A stretch of 64,000 bases of DNA from Candidatus Pantoea formicae (GCF_011752625.1 NZ_VWXD01000013.1:51025-115024); one strand, 5' to 3'. Counted from the first letter of the stretch, positions 18,201-27,276 are shown. The notes: generated from the sequence alone by a model not told the origin. Numbers and translations: made by a program.

Positions 18201-19121
18201 ATGTATAACACCCTGGGCAATCAGTACGATAACTCCCTGGTTTCTAACGCCTTCGGTTTCATGCGCTTTCCGGTGAATTTTCAGCCCTATGACAGCGATG
18301 CCGAGTGGGTGATCACCGGTGTACCTTTCGATGCCGCGACGTCAGGCCGTCCTGGCAGCCGCTTAGGACCGGGTGCAATCCGTCAAATCTCCACCAACCT
18401 CGCTTGGGAAGGTTGCCGCTGGCCATGGGATTTCGATCTGCGTCAGCGTCTGAACGTAGTGGATTGCGGTGATCTGGTTTACGCCTTCGGTGATTCACAG
18501 GATCTCTCGGACAAGTTGCAGGCTCATGCTGAGAAGCTGCTGGCAAACGGCAAACGTATGCTGACCTTCGGTGGCGACCACTATGTCACTCTGCCGCTGC
18601 TGCGCGCACATGCCAAACACTTTGGCAAGATGGCGCTGGTACACTTCGATGCCCACACCGATACCTACTCCAACGGCCCAACCTTTGACCACGGCACCAT
18701 GTTCTTCACCGCGCCTAAAGAAGGTTTGATTGACCCTAACCACTCAGTGCAGATCGGTATCCGTACCGAGTTTGATAAGAGCCTGGGTTTTAACGTGTTG
18801 GATGCGGCACAGGTTAACGATCGCAGCGTGGATGATATCCTGGCTGAAGTGAAGCGTACCGTGGGTGACCTGCCGGTCTATCTGACCTTTGATATTGACT
18901 GCCTGGACCCAGCACATGCGCCGGGCACCGGAACGCCAGTGATTGGCGGCCTGACCAGCGACAAAGCCACTAAGCTGATTCGTGGTTTGCAGGGGATGAA
19001 CATCGTCGGTATGGATCTGGTTGAAGTGGCACCAGGTTATGACCATGCCGATCTGACTTCATTGGCAGCGGCTACGATTGCGCTAGATATGCTGCACGTT
19101 CAGGCTGCAAATAAAGGTTAA
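18201..19121 (+). CDS. speB: Agmatinase SpeB
   Basis: SpeB hydrolyses agmatine to putrescine and urea, the second step of the arginine decarboxylase route to polyamines. The 306 residues equal E. coli SpeB. Manganese-binding motifs of the ureohydrolase family are present: GGDHYVTLPLL (about 123-133), VHFDAHTDTY (about 147-156) and TFDIDCLDPAHAPGTGTP (about 227-244). A good ribosome site (AGAGGACA) precedes the ATG. In E. coli speB follows speA; here the capsule locus lies upstream instead, so speB must have its own promoter downstream of the terminator at 18028. Confidence 0.97.
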   Translation: MYNTLGNQYDNSLVSNAFGFMRFPVNFQPYDSDAEWVITGVPFDAATSGRPGSRLGPGAIRQISTNLAWEGCRWPWDFDLRQRLNVVDCGDLVYAFGDSQDLSDKLQAHAEKLLANGKRMLTFGGDHYVTLPLLRAHAKHFGKMALVHFDAHTDTYSNGPTFDHGTMFFTAPKEGLIDPNHSVQIGIRTEFDKSLGFNVLDAAQVNDRSVDDILAEVKRTVGDLPVYLTFDIDCLDPAHAPGTGTPVIGGLTSDKATKLIRGLQGMNIVGMDLVEVAPGYDHADLTSLAAATIALDMLHVQAANKG

Positions 19122-19171
19122 TCTTTAAAGAGGGCAGGGCGTGTGCCTTGCCCCTTATTAACAGAGGCATC

Positions 19172-19270
19172 TTAATAATCGTTATCTACATCGTTGATGG
19201 TCGAACGTAAAAAATGGCGTCCGGCACCAGCCATAATCGCGACAGCGGTAACAATCTGTATTGTCAGCAT
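19172..19270 (-). CDS. Small putative membrane peptide A (32 aa), paralogue of peptide B
   Basis: Not recognised. The ORF encodes MLTIQIVTAVAIMAGAG followed by a basic stretch (RHFLR) and an acidic tail ending INDVDNDY. AGGAGC lies 5 bp before the ATG. The N-terminal start, the position of the basic turn and the C-terminal IND...DY match the 34-residue ORF at 19633-19737. Upstream sequence is also shared (both have CAGAGAG shortly before AGGAGC), so the two are a duplicated pair. A GGCTCTC/GAGAGCC hairpin overlaps the leader at 19283-19297. The hydrophobic part is marginal as a membrane helix. Function unknown; small membrane stress peptide or type I toxin-like peptide are possibilities only. 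Confidence 0.55.
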   Translation of the reverse strand: MLTIQIVTAVAIMAGAGRHFLRSTINDVDNDY

Positions 19271-19632
19271 TCAACGCTCCTGGGCTCTCTGAGAGCCACG
19301 CACGCAAGGTATGTTCTTTTTCTGCCCTTTCTGACTTTGTCACACTCAATCTATGGTGTTTCACGCTACCGTCACGTTTTTGCTTTTTTGTTCCCCATGA
19401 ATGTTCAATTACTTAACGTTATCGACACGCGCGGGATAGTTTTTATGACAGTCAGGTGAATTTGTGAGGTGTATCAGATTGGCGCGGTGCCAGGCTCGGG
19501 TATGCGCGAAAAAGCACATCGTTACGCGTCAAATCAGGTATTCAGGCAGGGAAGTGAATTGGGCATGTGTGGGATGCTAAAGCAGAGTGCAAAACTGATG
19601 GGGCGTTCCTTTGCCCTCGACTTCCCCGGTTC
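19271..19632. other. Intergenic gap between the two small peptides
   Basis: About 360 bp. Apart from the leader hairpin of peptide A (19283-19297), nothing convincing was seen. The longer ORFs that cross it lack ribosome sites and recognisable protein features. Confidence 0.4.
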
Positions 19633-19737
19633 CTAATAATCATCGTTGATGTCCTGTGAGGCAGACCGTATCACCAGATACGCGCCAAGCAGCACAACGG
19701 CGATAACAATGGCGATAATGATCAGAATGGTCAGCAT
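19633..19737 (-). CDS. Small putative membrane peptide B (34 aa), paralogue of peptide A
   Basis: Not recognised. It encodes a short hydrophobic helix (residues 2-23: LTILIIIAIVIAVVLLGAYL plus VI), then RSASQ and an acidic end DINDDY. AGGAGC lies 10 bp before the ATG. This is a clear single-pass membrane peptide, probably with the acidic tail in the periplasm or cytoplasm (orientation unresolved). It lies 362 bp upstream of its paralogue A on the same strand, with a shared leader motif. Both would be missed by ordinary ORF length cut-offs. Confidence 0.62.
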   Translation of the reverse strand: MLTILIIIAIVIAVVLLGAYLVIRSASQDINDDY

Positions 19738-19974
19738 AGTGTGTGATGCTCCTGTGACTCTCTCTGACTGCGCCTGTAATCAAAAAGTCATTGTAGACCA
19801 TGCCCACTTTCACATGGCCGGTGCGGCATTACGCGGGCCATTATCACGCTTCTCAACTCAACGTTTCGACAATCGAATGGTGACAAACTGTTATCGGCTC
19901 GGTGTAGCTATACTTTGGGGCGTAGGTCATTAATCGCTTCGTTAATCACAGTTACACAATCTTCGGAGGTCAAC

Positions 19975-20385
19975 ATGGGCTTTCTGGATGAATTAGTCGG
20001 TTCGCTGGGGAACGGCAACGGTCAGGGCAATCAGCTAGGTCAGTTACAGGCGATCTGGAACTGGGTGCAGGAGCAGGGCGGTATCGAAGTGCTGCTGCAA
20101 AAGTTTCAGCAAGGCGGGCTAGGTGAAGTGTTGGGATCCTGGATCGGCACGGGCGGTAATCAGCAAGTTGGGGGCGGTGAGATTCAGAATGCTTTTGGGC
20201 AGGATGAGCTGCAATCGCTGGCGGATAAGTTAGGCACGGATGTGAACGGTGCATCTGGCACCCTGGCGGCGCTGCTGCCACAGCTGATCGATAAGATGTC
20301 GCCACAGGGTCAGTTGGATGAACAGAGTCTGCACAACAACCAGCTGGATCTGGGTTCGATGGTGGATGATTTGTTCAAGCGATGA
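19975..20385 (+). CDS. DUF937 family protein, YidB-like
   Basis: A 136-residue protein of the DUF937/YidB family, whose molecular role is unknown. It begins MGFLDELVGSLG, the usual N-terminus, and contains the Gly/Gln-rich linker and the C-terminal helical half with LADKLGTDVNGASGTLAALLPQLIDKMSPQG (abridged, about residues 80-112), ending LDLGSMVDDLF. The ATG at 19975 is chosen because CGGAGG lies 5 bp before it; upstream in-frame codons have no support. It converges with loiP. A GGGGCGG/CCGCCCC hairpin (20392-20413) without a T-run lies between the two. Confidence 0.85.
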   Translation: MGFLDELVGSLGNGNGQGNQLGQLQAIWNWVQEQGGIEVLLQKFQQGGLGEVLGSWIGTGGNQQVGGGEIQNAFGQDELQSLADKLGTDVNGASGTLAALLPQLIDKMSPQGQLDEQSLHNNQLDLGSMVDDLFKR

Positions 20386-20429
20386 CGGATCGGGGCGGCC
20401 AGCAAGCCGCCCCTGCAACATCCAAACCG

Positions 20430-21185
20430 TTATTTCGCGTCTGCCGCAATGCGATCGCGAATATGCTGCGCGCGCGCTGCCGAATCAGGGTGCGAGTCAA
20501 ACATTGAACTCGTTTGGCCCTGCTGCATGTTGGCCAGTTTCTCGAAACTGGTGGCTAAGCCCAACGGATTGATGCCGCGTTTCTTCATCAGATCGTAGGA
20601 GTAGTCATCCGCTTGGGATTCCTGCGTCTGCGAGAACTGGGCATTCACCAGCTTCTCACTCAAATCACCCAGCTGTGACTGCGAAAGCTGCCCAATCACA
20701 CCACCCACAGATGCCGCAGCCGTGCGCGCCGCTGTGGTGGCATACGCAACCTGCATCGCTTTGCGCGTATGGCCGAGCGCCACGTGGCCCATCTCATGGC
20801 CGAGCACACCTTCCACTTCATTGTCGGTCATCATATCCATCAAGCCGCTGTAAACACGGATGCAGCCATTCGCCATCGCCCAGGCATTCACATCCTTGGT
20901 CAGATAGACCTTGTAATTGGCCGGCACGCCGTTGATGTTATCGCCCAGCGCGGCAGCGATCTTGTTCAGGCGCTGCTGGTATTCACTGTTGGCGGGCGCA
21001 ACCTGGTTGTCTTTGTCCATCTGGGCACAAGACTGATCGCTCAGTTGCTTGACCTGTGAATCATTCAACGTGTAAGCCTGATAAGCCTGCGCACCCGATT
21101 GCAGCAGCGCATTGTTATCCATTCCTTCGCAGCCGCTCAGCAGCGAAGCGATTCCCAGAGCTAAAAATGTGGCGCGGATTTTCAT
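20430..21185 (-). CDS. loiP: M48 family metalloprotease lipoprotein LoiP (YggG)
   Basis: LoiP is an outer-membrane-associated zinc protease linked in E. coli to low osmolarity and to cleavage of Phe-Phe sites. The 251 residues start with a lipoprotein signal ending LLSGC (Cys at residue 19), and the zinc motif HEMGH is at about 130-134, followed by a third ligand region (SQADDYSYDLMKKRG). The start at 21185 is preferred over one 12 codons upstream because it gives a proper lipoprotein signal with basic N-terminus and the E. coli length. It is divergent from tktA, with 273 bp between, as in E. coli. Confidence 0.93.
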   Translation of the reverse strand: MKIRATFLALGIASLLSGCEGMDNNALLQSGAQAYQAYTLNDSQVKQLSDQSCAQMDKDNQVAPANSEYQQRLNKIAAALGDNINGVPANYKVYLTKDVNAWAMANGCIRVYSGLMDMMTDNEVEGVLGHEMGHVALGHTRKAMQVAYATTAARTAAASVGGVIGQLSQSQLGDLSEKLVNAQFSQTQESQADDYSYDLMKKRGINPLGLATSFEKLANMQQGQTSSMFDSHPDSAARAQHIRDRIAADAK

Positions 21186-21458
21186 GTCGAAGTCCTTTGC
21201 ATAACAAGGTAAAGAAAACAAACACCTGAAACATGCGCAGATGTTTAAACGCTTTGGTTATAGCTCGCATCCTGTTCGCTGGCTAGCAGACAAGCCCCGA
21301 ATTGCAACCGTTTCCCCGCTATTTAGCATTCGCATACATGTACTTTTGCACTGATTTTCATGTACATTGATGTGCGACTTTTTTCACGCTTCGCCTGATA
21401 ACTGATTAATTACAATACGTTAAGCGCGGCGGAGCATTAATCCGACCTGGAGTAGAAG

Positions 21459-23450
21459 ATGCCCTCTCGTAAAGAGCTTGCCAACGCCATTCGCGCGTTA
21501 AGTATGGATGCAGTACAGAAAGCTAAATCGGGACATCCGGGTGCCCCTATGGGCATGGCCGACATCGCTGAAGTTCTGTGGCGTGATTTCCTGAACCACA
21601 ATCCGACTAACCCGCTGTGGGCAGATCGTGACCGCTTCGTGCTGTCTAACGGTCATGGCTCAATGCTGATTTATAGCCTGCTGCACCTCACCGGTTATGA
21701 CCTGCCGATGAGCGAGCTGCAGAACTTCCGTCAGCTGCACTCTAAAACTCCAGGCCACCCAGAATACGGCTACACTGCTGGCGTTGAAACCACCACCGGT
21801 CCACTGGGCCAGGGGATCGCTAACGCCGTGGGCTTCGCGATTGCTGAGCGTACGCTGGCGGCACAGTTCAACCGTCCTGGCCATGACATCGTTGACCACA
21901 ACACCTACGTGTTCATGGGCGACGGCTGCATGATGGAAGGTATCTCACACGAAGTGTGCTCCATCGCCGGTACCCTGAAACTGGGTAAACTGGTTGCCTT
22001 CTATGATGACAACGGCATCTCTATCGACGGTCATGTTGATGGCTGGTTCACCGACGACACCGCAGCACGCTTCGAAGCTTACGGCTGGCACGTGGTGCGT
22101 GGCGTAGACGGTCACGATGCAGACGCAATCAAAAAAGCGGTTGAAGAAGCTAAAGCCGTATCTGACAAACCTTCACTGCTGATGTGCAAAACCATTATCG
22201 GTTTCGGTTCACCAAACAAAGCGGGTACGCACGATTCACACGGCGCACCGCTGGGCGACGACGAAATCGCACTGACCCGCAAACAGCTGGGCTGGAACCA
22301 CGCGCCGTTTGAAATTCCTTCAGACATCTACGCGCAGTGGGATGCGAAAGAAGCCGGTCAGGCGAAAGAGTCCGCATGGGATCAGAAGTTTGCCGCTTAT
22401 GCTGCAGCACACCCAGAACTGGCTGCTGAGTTCAAACGTCGCACCAACAATGAACTGCCAGCGAACTGGGAAACCGAATCGCAGAAGTTCATCGAGCAGC
22501 TGCAGGCTAACCCGGCGAAAATCGCCAGCCGTAAAGCGTCTCAGAATGCGATTGAAGCCTTCGGTAAAATCCTGCCGGAATACCTGGGCGGCTCCGCTGA
22601 CCTGGCACCAAGCAACCTGACCATGTGGTCTGGTTCTAAGCCAATCAACGAGGATGCAGCGGGTAACTACATCCATTACGGCGTGCGCGAATTCGGTATG
22701 ACCGCGATCGCTAACGGCCTGGCACTGCACGGTGGCTTCCTGCCGTACACCGCGACCTTCCTGATGTTTGTAGAATACGCACGTAACGCGGCGCGTATGG
22801 CTGCACTGATGAAGATTCGTCAGATCATGGTCTACACCCATGACTCCATCGGTCTGGGCGAAGATGGTCCAACGCACCAGCCGGTAGAGCAGATGGCAAG
22901 CCTGCGCGTGACGCCAAACATGAGCCTGTGGCGTCCATGTGACCAGGTTGAATCTGCTGTGGCATGGAAATACGCGATTGAGCGTGTTGACGGCCCATCA
23001 GTGCTGGTGTTCTCTCGTCAGAACCTGGCGCAGCAGGATCGTACCGCTGAGCAGCTGGCGAACGTGGCACGCGGTGGTTATGTGCTGAAAGACAGCGAAG
23101 GTACGCCAGAGCTGATCCTGATCGCCACCGGTTCAGAAGTCGAACTGGCGGTTGCCGCTTACGACAAGCTGACCAGCGAAGGCCGTAAAGTGCGCGTAGT
23201 GTCTATGCCTTCTACCGATGCCTTCGACAAGCAGGACGCGGCTTACCGTGAATCTGTACTGCCGAAAGCGGTTGCTGCACGTGTGGCTATCGAAGCGGGT
23301 ATCGCAGACTACTGGTTCAAATACACCGGCCTGAACGGCGCTATCGTTGGCATGACCACCTTCGGTGAGTCTGCTCCAGCAGAGCAGCTGTTCAAAGAGT
23401 TCGGCTTCACCGTTGAGAACGTGGTGAACACCGCGAAATCTATTCTGTAA
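21459..23450 (+). CDS. tktA: Transketolase TktA
   Basis: Transketolase moves two-carbon ketol units between pentose and glycolytic sugars in the non-oxidative pentose phosphate pathway, using thiamine diphosphate. The 663 residues equal E. coli TktA. Visible motifs include GHPGAPMGMAD at the N-terminus, the thiamine diphosphate motif GDGCMMEGISHEVCSIAGTLKLG (abridged, about 153-175) and the transketolase motif GEDGPTHQPVEQ (about 467-478). A ribosome site (CTGGAG) precedes the ATG. Strong codon bias suggests high expression. A terminator follows. Confidence 0.97.
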   Translation: MPSRKELANAIRALSMDAVQKAKSGHPGAPMGMADIAEVLWRDFLNHNPTNPLWADRDRFVLSNGHGSMLIYSLLHLTGYDLPMSELQNFRQLHSKTPGHPEYGYTAGVETTTGPLGQGIANAVGFAIAERTLAAQFNRPGHDIVDHNTYVFMGDGCMMEGISHEVCSIAGTLKLGKLVAFYDDNGISIDGHVDGWFTDDTAARFEAYGWHVVRGVDGHDADAIKKAVEEAKAVSDKPSLLMCKTIIGFGSPNKAGTHDSHGAPLGDDEIALTRKQLGWNHAPFEIPSDIYAQWDAKEAGQAKESAWDQKFAAYAAAHPELAAEFKRRTNNELPANWETESQKFIEQLQANPAKIASRKASQNAIEAFGKILPEYLGGSADLAPSNLTMWSGSKPINEDAAGNYIHYGVREFGMTAIANGLALHGGFLPYTATFLMFVEYARNAARMAALMKIRQIMVYTHDSIGLGEDGPTHQPVEQMASLRVTPNMSLWRPCDQVESAVAWKYAIERVDGPSVLVFSRQNLAQQDRTAEQLANVARGGYVLKDSEGTPELILIATGSEVELAVAAYDKLTSEGRKVRVVSMPSTDAFDKQDAAYRESVLPKAVAARVAIEAGIADYWFKYTGLNGAIVGMTTFGESAPAEQLFKEFGFTVENVVNTAKSIL

Positions 23451-23497
23451 TCAGCGGCCGCTATAAAGGGCGGCCCTACAGGTGATTTTCGTTAATG

Positions 23498-23525
23498 AAG
23501 GTGCGCATTGAGCGCACCTTTTTTT
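23498..23525 (+). terminator. Rho-independent terminator of tktA
   Basis: AAGGTGCGC pairs perfectly with GCGCACCTT around an ATTGA loop, followed by a T tract. It lies 48 bp after the tktA stop. A GCGGCCGC...GGGCGGCCC imperfect palindrome (23453-23478) precedes it. Confidence 0.93.
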
Positions 23526-23548
23526 ATTTTCGCTCCCGCCCTCAAACC

Positions 23549-23560
23549 TGAAACGGTTCA
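23549..23560 (+). promoter_or_regulatory. Cra (FruR) operator-like site, distal
   Basis: TGAAACGGTTCA fits the Cra consensus TGAAWCGNTTCA. It lies about 250 bp before epd. Cra represses the epd-pgk-fba operon in E. coli. A second site lies 112 bp downstream. Confidence 0.7.
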
Positions 23561-23672
23561 ATTATTCCTTCAGTAATAATTTTTATATGCGAATTATGTG
23601 ACGCAGATCCAATAATCAGCAGCGCAATTGATCGCAATCATTCCTGTTATTCCTTGCATGCTTTATTCTAGC

Positions 23673-23684
23673 TGAACCGTTTCA
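23673..23684 (+). promoter_or_regulatory. Cra (FruR) operator-like site, proximal
   Basis: TGAACCGTTTCA is the inverted form of the Cra consensus, about 120 bp before the epd start and likely over or just behind the main promoter. Together with 23549-23560 it suggests paired Cra control of epd-pgk-fbaA. Confidence 0.72.
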
Positions 23685-23803
23685 GTTGCAATTCAGTGGC
23701 ATCATTTTGCAACGTTAAGCGGGCAATAATTCCCTGTACAAAACGCAGCGAAACGCTCAAGGTATTTGGCACGTTTTTTTGGGCTGTTGTTGCAGGAAGT
23801 GAG

Positions 23804-24823
23804 ATGACCGTTCGCATAGCAATTAATGGTTTTGGCCGTATCGGACGCAATGTGTTGCGTGCGTTGTACGAAACCGGCCGCCGCGCTGAAATTACCGTGG
23901 TGGCGATCAACGAGCTGGCTGAAGCCACTGGCATGGCGCATTTGCTGAAGTATGACACCAGCCATGGCCGATTTGCCTGGGATGTGCGCCAGGAGCGCGA
24001 TCAGCTTTTCGTGGGCGACGACACCATCCGCATTCTGCATCTGGCCGATATCGATGCACTGCCGTGGCAGGAACTGAATGTCGATATCGTGCTGGATTGT
24101 ACTGGGGTTTACGGCAGCCGCGCCGATGGCGAAGCGCATCTGCAGGCGGGCGCGAAGAAAGTGTTGTTCTCGCATCCGGGTGGTAATGATCTGGATGCCA
24201 CCGTGGTGTTCGGCGTTAACGAACAAGCTCTTAAACAAACTGACCGCATTGTCTCCAACGCATCCTGCACCACCAATTGCATTATTCCGGTGATCAAGTT
24301 GCTGGATGACGCCTTCGGCATTGAGTCAGGCACCGTGACCACGATTCATTCGGCGATGCACGACCAACAGGTGATTGACGCCTATCATAGCGATCTGCGT
24401 CGTACCCGTGCCGCCAGCCAATCGATCATTCCGGTGGATACGCGTCTTGCTGCGGGCATTACCCGTATTTTTCCGAAATTTAACGACCGCTTCGAAGCCA
24501 TCGCTGTCCGTGTTCCCACGATCAACGTGACAGCCATTGATTTGAGCGTTTCAGTACGCGAAGCCGTGAAGGCTTGTGAGGTCAATGCCTTGCTGCAAAA
24601 CGCGTCAGAAGGGGCGTTTCGTGGTATAGTTGACTATACGGAATTACCGTTAGTCTCAGTAGATTTCAACCATGATCCGCACAGTGCCATAGTGGACGGC
24701 ACACAAACGCGGGTCAGTGGTCACCACCTGATCAAAACCTTGGTTTGGTGTGACAACGAATGGGGCTTTGCTAACCGCATGATCGACACCACGTTAGCAA
24801 TGGCCGCAAGCGGTTTCAGGTAA
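23804..24823 (+). CDS. epd: D-erythrose-4-phosphate dehydrogenase Epd
   Basis: Epd oxidises erythrose-4-phosphate to 4-phosphoerythronate with NAD, the first step of the DXP-dependent pyridoxal phosphate pathway. The 339-residue protein has the N-terminal NAD motif INGFGRIGRNVLRAL (about 6-20) and the catalytic cysteine motif SNASCTTNCI (about 151-160). Epd rather than GapA is indicated by length and by its place before pgk and fbaA, as in E. coli. The start at 23804 is chosen over one 36 codons upstream because AGGAAG precedes it and the N-terminus matches the family. Confidence 0.95.
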   Translation: MTVRIAINGFGRIGRNVLRALYETGRRAEITVVAINELAEATGMAHLLKYDTSHGRFAWDVRQERDQLFVGDDTIRILHLADIDALPWQELNVDIVLDCTGVYGSRADGEAHLQAGAKKVLFSHPGGNDLDATVVFGVNEQALKQTDRIVSNASCTTNCIIPVIKLLDDAFGIESGTVTTIHSAMHDQQVIDAYHSDLRRTRAASQSIIPVDTRLAAGITRIFPKFNDRFEAIAVRVPTINVTAIDLSVSVREAVKACEVNALLQNASEGAFRGIVDYTELPLVSVDFNHDPHSAIVDGTQTRVSGHHLIKTLVWCDNEWGFANRMIDTTLAMAASGFR

Positions 24824-24874
24824 GACGCGGACTGCGTCTGGCAAAACTTATGAGAATCAACGAGAGGGTTCACC

Positions 24875-26038
24875 ATGTCTGTAATTAAAATGACCGATCT
24901 GGATCTTGCTGGTAAGCGTGTTCTGATCCGTGCCGATCTCAACGTGCCAGTGAAAGAAGGGAAAGTGACGTCAGATGCACGTATCCGTGCTTCTCTGCCT
25001 ACCATCGAAGCGGCGTTGAAACAGGGCGCGAAAGTGATGGTTACCTCTCACCTGGGTCGCCCGACCGAAGGTGAATACAACGAAGAATTCTCCCTCCTGC
25101 CTGTTGTTAACTACCTGAAAGACAAACTGAACGGCACCACCGTTACCCTGGCGAAAGACTACCTCGACGGCGTGGAAGTTGGCGCAGGTGAGCTGGTGGT
25201 GCTGGAAAACGTTCGCTTCAACAAAGGCGAGAAGAAAGACGAAGAGACCCTGTCGAAGAAATATGCCGCACTGTGCGACGTCTTCGTGATGGATGCTTTC
25301 GGTACTGCGCACCGCGCGCAGGCTTCGACCCACGGTGTAGGCAAATTCGCACCGATCGCTTGTGCTGGCCCGCTGCTGTCTGCTGAGCTAGAAGCGTTGG
25401 GTAAAGTGATGAGCAACCCAGAGCGTCCGCTGGTCGCCGTTGTGGGTGGTTCTAAAGTCTCTACCAAATTCGACGTGCTGCAGTCTCTGGTGAAAATCGC
25501 GGATACCGTGATTGTCGGCGGCGGCATCGCTAACACCTTCGTGGCTATCGACAACAAGGTCGGTAAATCACTGTACGAGCCAGACTTCGTTGAAGCGGCT
25601 AAAAAGCTGCGTGACGAGCACGGCATCCCAGTTCCAACCGACTCTCGCGTAGGAACGGAATTCTCTGAAACTGCCCCTTCAACCGTGAAAAAGGTTTCCG
25701 AAGTGGCGGATAACGAAGAGATTATGGACTTCGGTGACGAAACCGCACAGGCAATGGCGAAACTGCTGAAAGAAGCAAAAACCATTCTGTGGAACGGTCC
25801 AGTTGGCGTATTCGAATTCCCGAACTTCCGCAAAGGCACCGAAATCGTGGCGAACGCGATTGCAGACAGCGACGCGTTCTCTGTTGCGGGCGGCGGCGAT
25901 ACCTTGGCAGCGATTGACCTGTTCGGTCTCGAAGACAAGATCTCCTACATCTCTACCGGCGGTGGCGCATTCCTCGAGTTCGTGGAAGGCAAAAAACTGC
26001 CAGCAGTAGCGATGCTTGAAGAGCGCGCTAAGCAGTAA
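24875..26038 (+). CDS. pgk: Phosphoglycerate kinase Pgk
   Basis: Pgk transfers a phosphate from 1,3-bisphosphoglycerate to ADP in glycolysis. The 387 residues equal E. coli Pgk. Visible are the substrate-site motif RADLNVPVKEGK (about 20-31), TSHLGRPTEGE, the hinge KVSTKFDVLQSL and the nucleotide-site GGGDTLAAIDLFG near the C-terminus. AGAGGG lies before the ATG. It is the middle gene of epd-pgk-fbaA, 51 bp after epd and 102 bp before fbaA. Codon use is strongly biased, as expected of a highly expressed glycolytic enzyme. Confidence 0.98.
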   Translation: MSVIKMTDLDLAGKRVLIRADLNVPVKEGKVTSDARIRASLPTIEAALKQGAKVMVTSHLGRPTEGEYNEEFSLLPVVNYLKDKLNGTTVTLAKDYLDGVEVGAGELVVLENVRFNKGEKKDEETLSKKYAALCDVFVMDAFGTAHRAQASTHGVGKFAPIACAGPLLSAELEALGKVMSNPERPLVAVVGGSKVSTKFDVLQSLVKIADTVIVGGGIANTFVAIDNKVGKSLYEPDFVEAAKKLRDEHGIPVPTDSRVGTEFSETAPSTVKKVSEVADNEEIMDFGDETAQAMAKLLKEAKTILWNGPVGVFEFPNFRKGTEIVANAIADSDAFSVAGGGDTLAAIDLFGLEDKISYISTGGGAFLEFVEGKKLPAVAMLEERAKQ

Positions 26039-26140
26039 TTTTTGGGGGCGGCGCTTCGGCGCCGTCTGAAGGCTTGCCCATCCTGGGCAAAAAATCGACG
26101 TCCCCTCGTGGGATGAACGGTAACGAAACAGGACACAACC

Positions 26141-27220
26141 ATGTCTAAAATTTTTGATTTCGTAAAACCCGGCGTTGTCACTGGTGATGACGTTCAGAAA
26201 GTTTTCCAAGTAGCGAAAGAAAACAAATTCGCTCTGCCTGCAGTTAACTGCGTCGGCACGGACTCCATCAACGCGGTACTGGAAGCTGCGGCAAAAGTTA
26301 AAGCGCCGGTCATCGTTCAGTTCTCCAATGGTGGTGCTGCCTTCATCGCCGGTAAAGGTTTCAAAACCGACAAGCCACAGGGCGCGGCAATCTTCGGCGC
26401 TATCGCCGGTGCGCACCATGTGCATCTGATGGCTGAACAGTACGGCGTGCCAGTGATTCTGCACACCGACCACTGTGCTAAGAAACTGCTGCCATGGATC
26501 GATGGTCTGCTGGATGCCGGTGAAGAGCACTTCAAGAAAACCGGTAAGCCACTGTTCTCTTCGCACATGATCGACCTGTCAGAAGAGTCACTGGAAGAGA
26601 ACATCGAGATCTCTTCTAAATACCTGGCGCGCATGGCGAAAATCGACATGACGCTGGAAATCGAACTGGGTTGCACCGGTGGCGAAGAAGATGGCGTGGA
26701 CAACAGCCATATGGACGCATCTGCGCTGTACACCCAGCCAGAAGACGTTGATTACGCGTACACTGAGCTGAGCAAAATCAGCCCACGTTTCACTATCGCG
26801 GCTTCCTTCGGTAACGTGCACGGCGTGTACAAGCCAGGCAACGTGAAACTGACCCCGACCATCCTGCGTGATTCTCAGGAATACGTCACCAAGAAACACA
26901 ACCTGCCGCACAACGCGCTGGACTTCGTGTTCCACGGTGGTTCAGGTTCTTCTGCTGCAGAAATCGAAGAGTCAATTGGTTACGGCGTAATCAAGATGAA
27001 CATCGATACCGATACCCAATGGGCAACCTGGGACGGCATCCTGCAGTATTACAAAAAGAACGAAGACTATCTGCAAGGCCAGTTGGGTAACCCAAATGGC
27101 GTGGATAGCCCGAACAAGAAATACTACGACCCACGCGTATGGCTGCGCTCTGCACAGGCTTCAATGGTTGTGCGTTTAGAGCAGGCTTTCAAAGAGCTTA
27201 ACGCTGTCGACGTGCTGTAA
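26141..27220 (+). CDS. fbaA: Class II fructose-bisphosphate aldolase FbaA
   Basis: FbaA is the zinc-dependent aldolase that splits fructose-1,6-bisphosphate. The 359 residues equal E. coli FbaA. Zinc-ligand motifs are present: HTDHCAKKLLPW (about 108-119, with the metal His), HGVYKPGNVKL (about 227-237) and FHGGSGSSAAEI (about 264-275). It closes the epd-pgk-fbaA operon, and a strong terminator follows 20 bp after the stop. In E. coli the next gene is mscS; here a two-gene insert lies between. Confidence 0.98.
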   Translation: MSKIFDFVKPGVVTGDDVQKVFQVAKENKFALPAVNCVGTDSINAVLEAAAKVKAPVIVQFSNGGAAFIAGKGFKTDKPQGAAIFGAIAGAHHVHLMAEQYGVPVILHTDHCAKKLLPWIDGLLDAGEEHFKKTGKPLFSSHMIDLSEESLEENIEISSKYLARMAKIDMTLEIELGCTGGEEDGVDNSHMDASALYTQPEDVDYAYTELSKISPRFTIAASFGNVHGVYKPGNVKLTPTILRDSQEYVTKKHNLPHNALDFVFHGGSGSSAAEIEESIGYGVIKMNIDTDTQWATWDGILQYYKKNEDYLQGQLGNPNGVDSPNKKYYDPRVWLRSAQASMVVRLEQAFKELNAVDVL

Positions 27221-27234
27221 TTTTTCCTTACAGT

Positions 27235-27263
27235 ACAAAAAAGGCCCGAAAGGGCCTTTTTTT
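27235..27263 (+). terminator. Rho-independent terminator of epd-pgk-fbaA
   Basis: AAGGCCC/GGGCCTT with a GAAA tetraloop, preceded by an A tract and followed by seven Ts, so it could work in both directions. Its T tract begins the left copy of a direct repeat that flanks the following two-gene insert. Confidence 0.95.
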
Positions 27264-27276
27264 ATGCATTCGATTC
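27256..27276 (+). repeat. Direct repeat, left copy, flanking the DUF4056-like module
   Basis: C, seven Ts, A, T and then GCATTCGATTC. The same 21 bp with one mismatch recurs at 28671-28691, just after the second gene of the module. The left copy includes the T tract of the fbaA terminator. Confidence 0.8.

Noticed and set aside
19646..19933. Plus-strand ORF of 95 codons between speB and the DUF937 gene
   Set aside because: Overlaps small peptide B in antisense; no ribosome site and no protein-like pattern.
25679..26566. Minus-strand ORF of 295 codons across pgk and fbaA
   Set aside because: Antisense shadow of highly biased glycolytic genes; spans the intergenic gap by chance.
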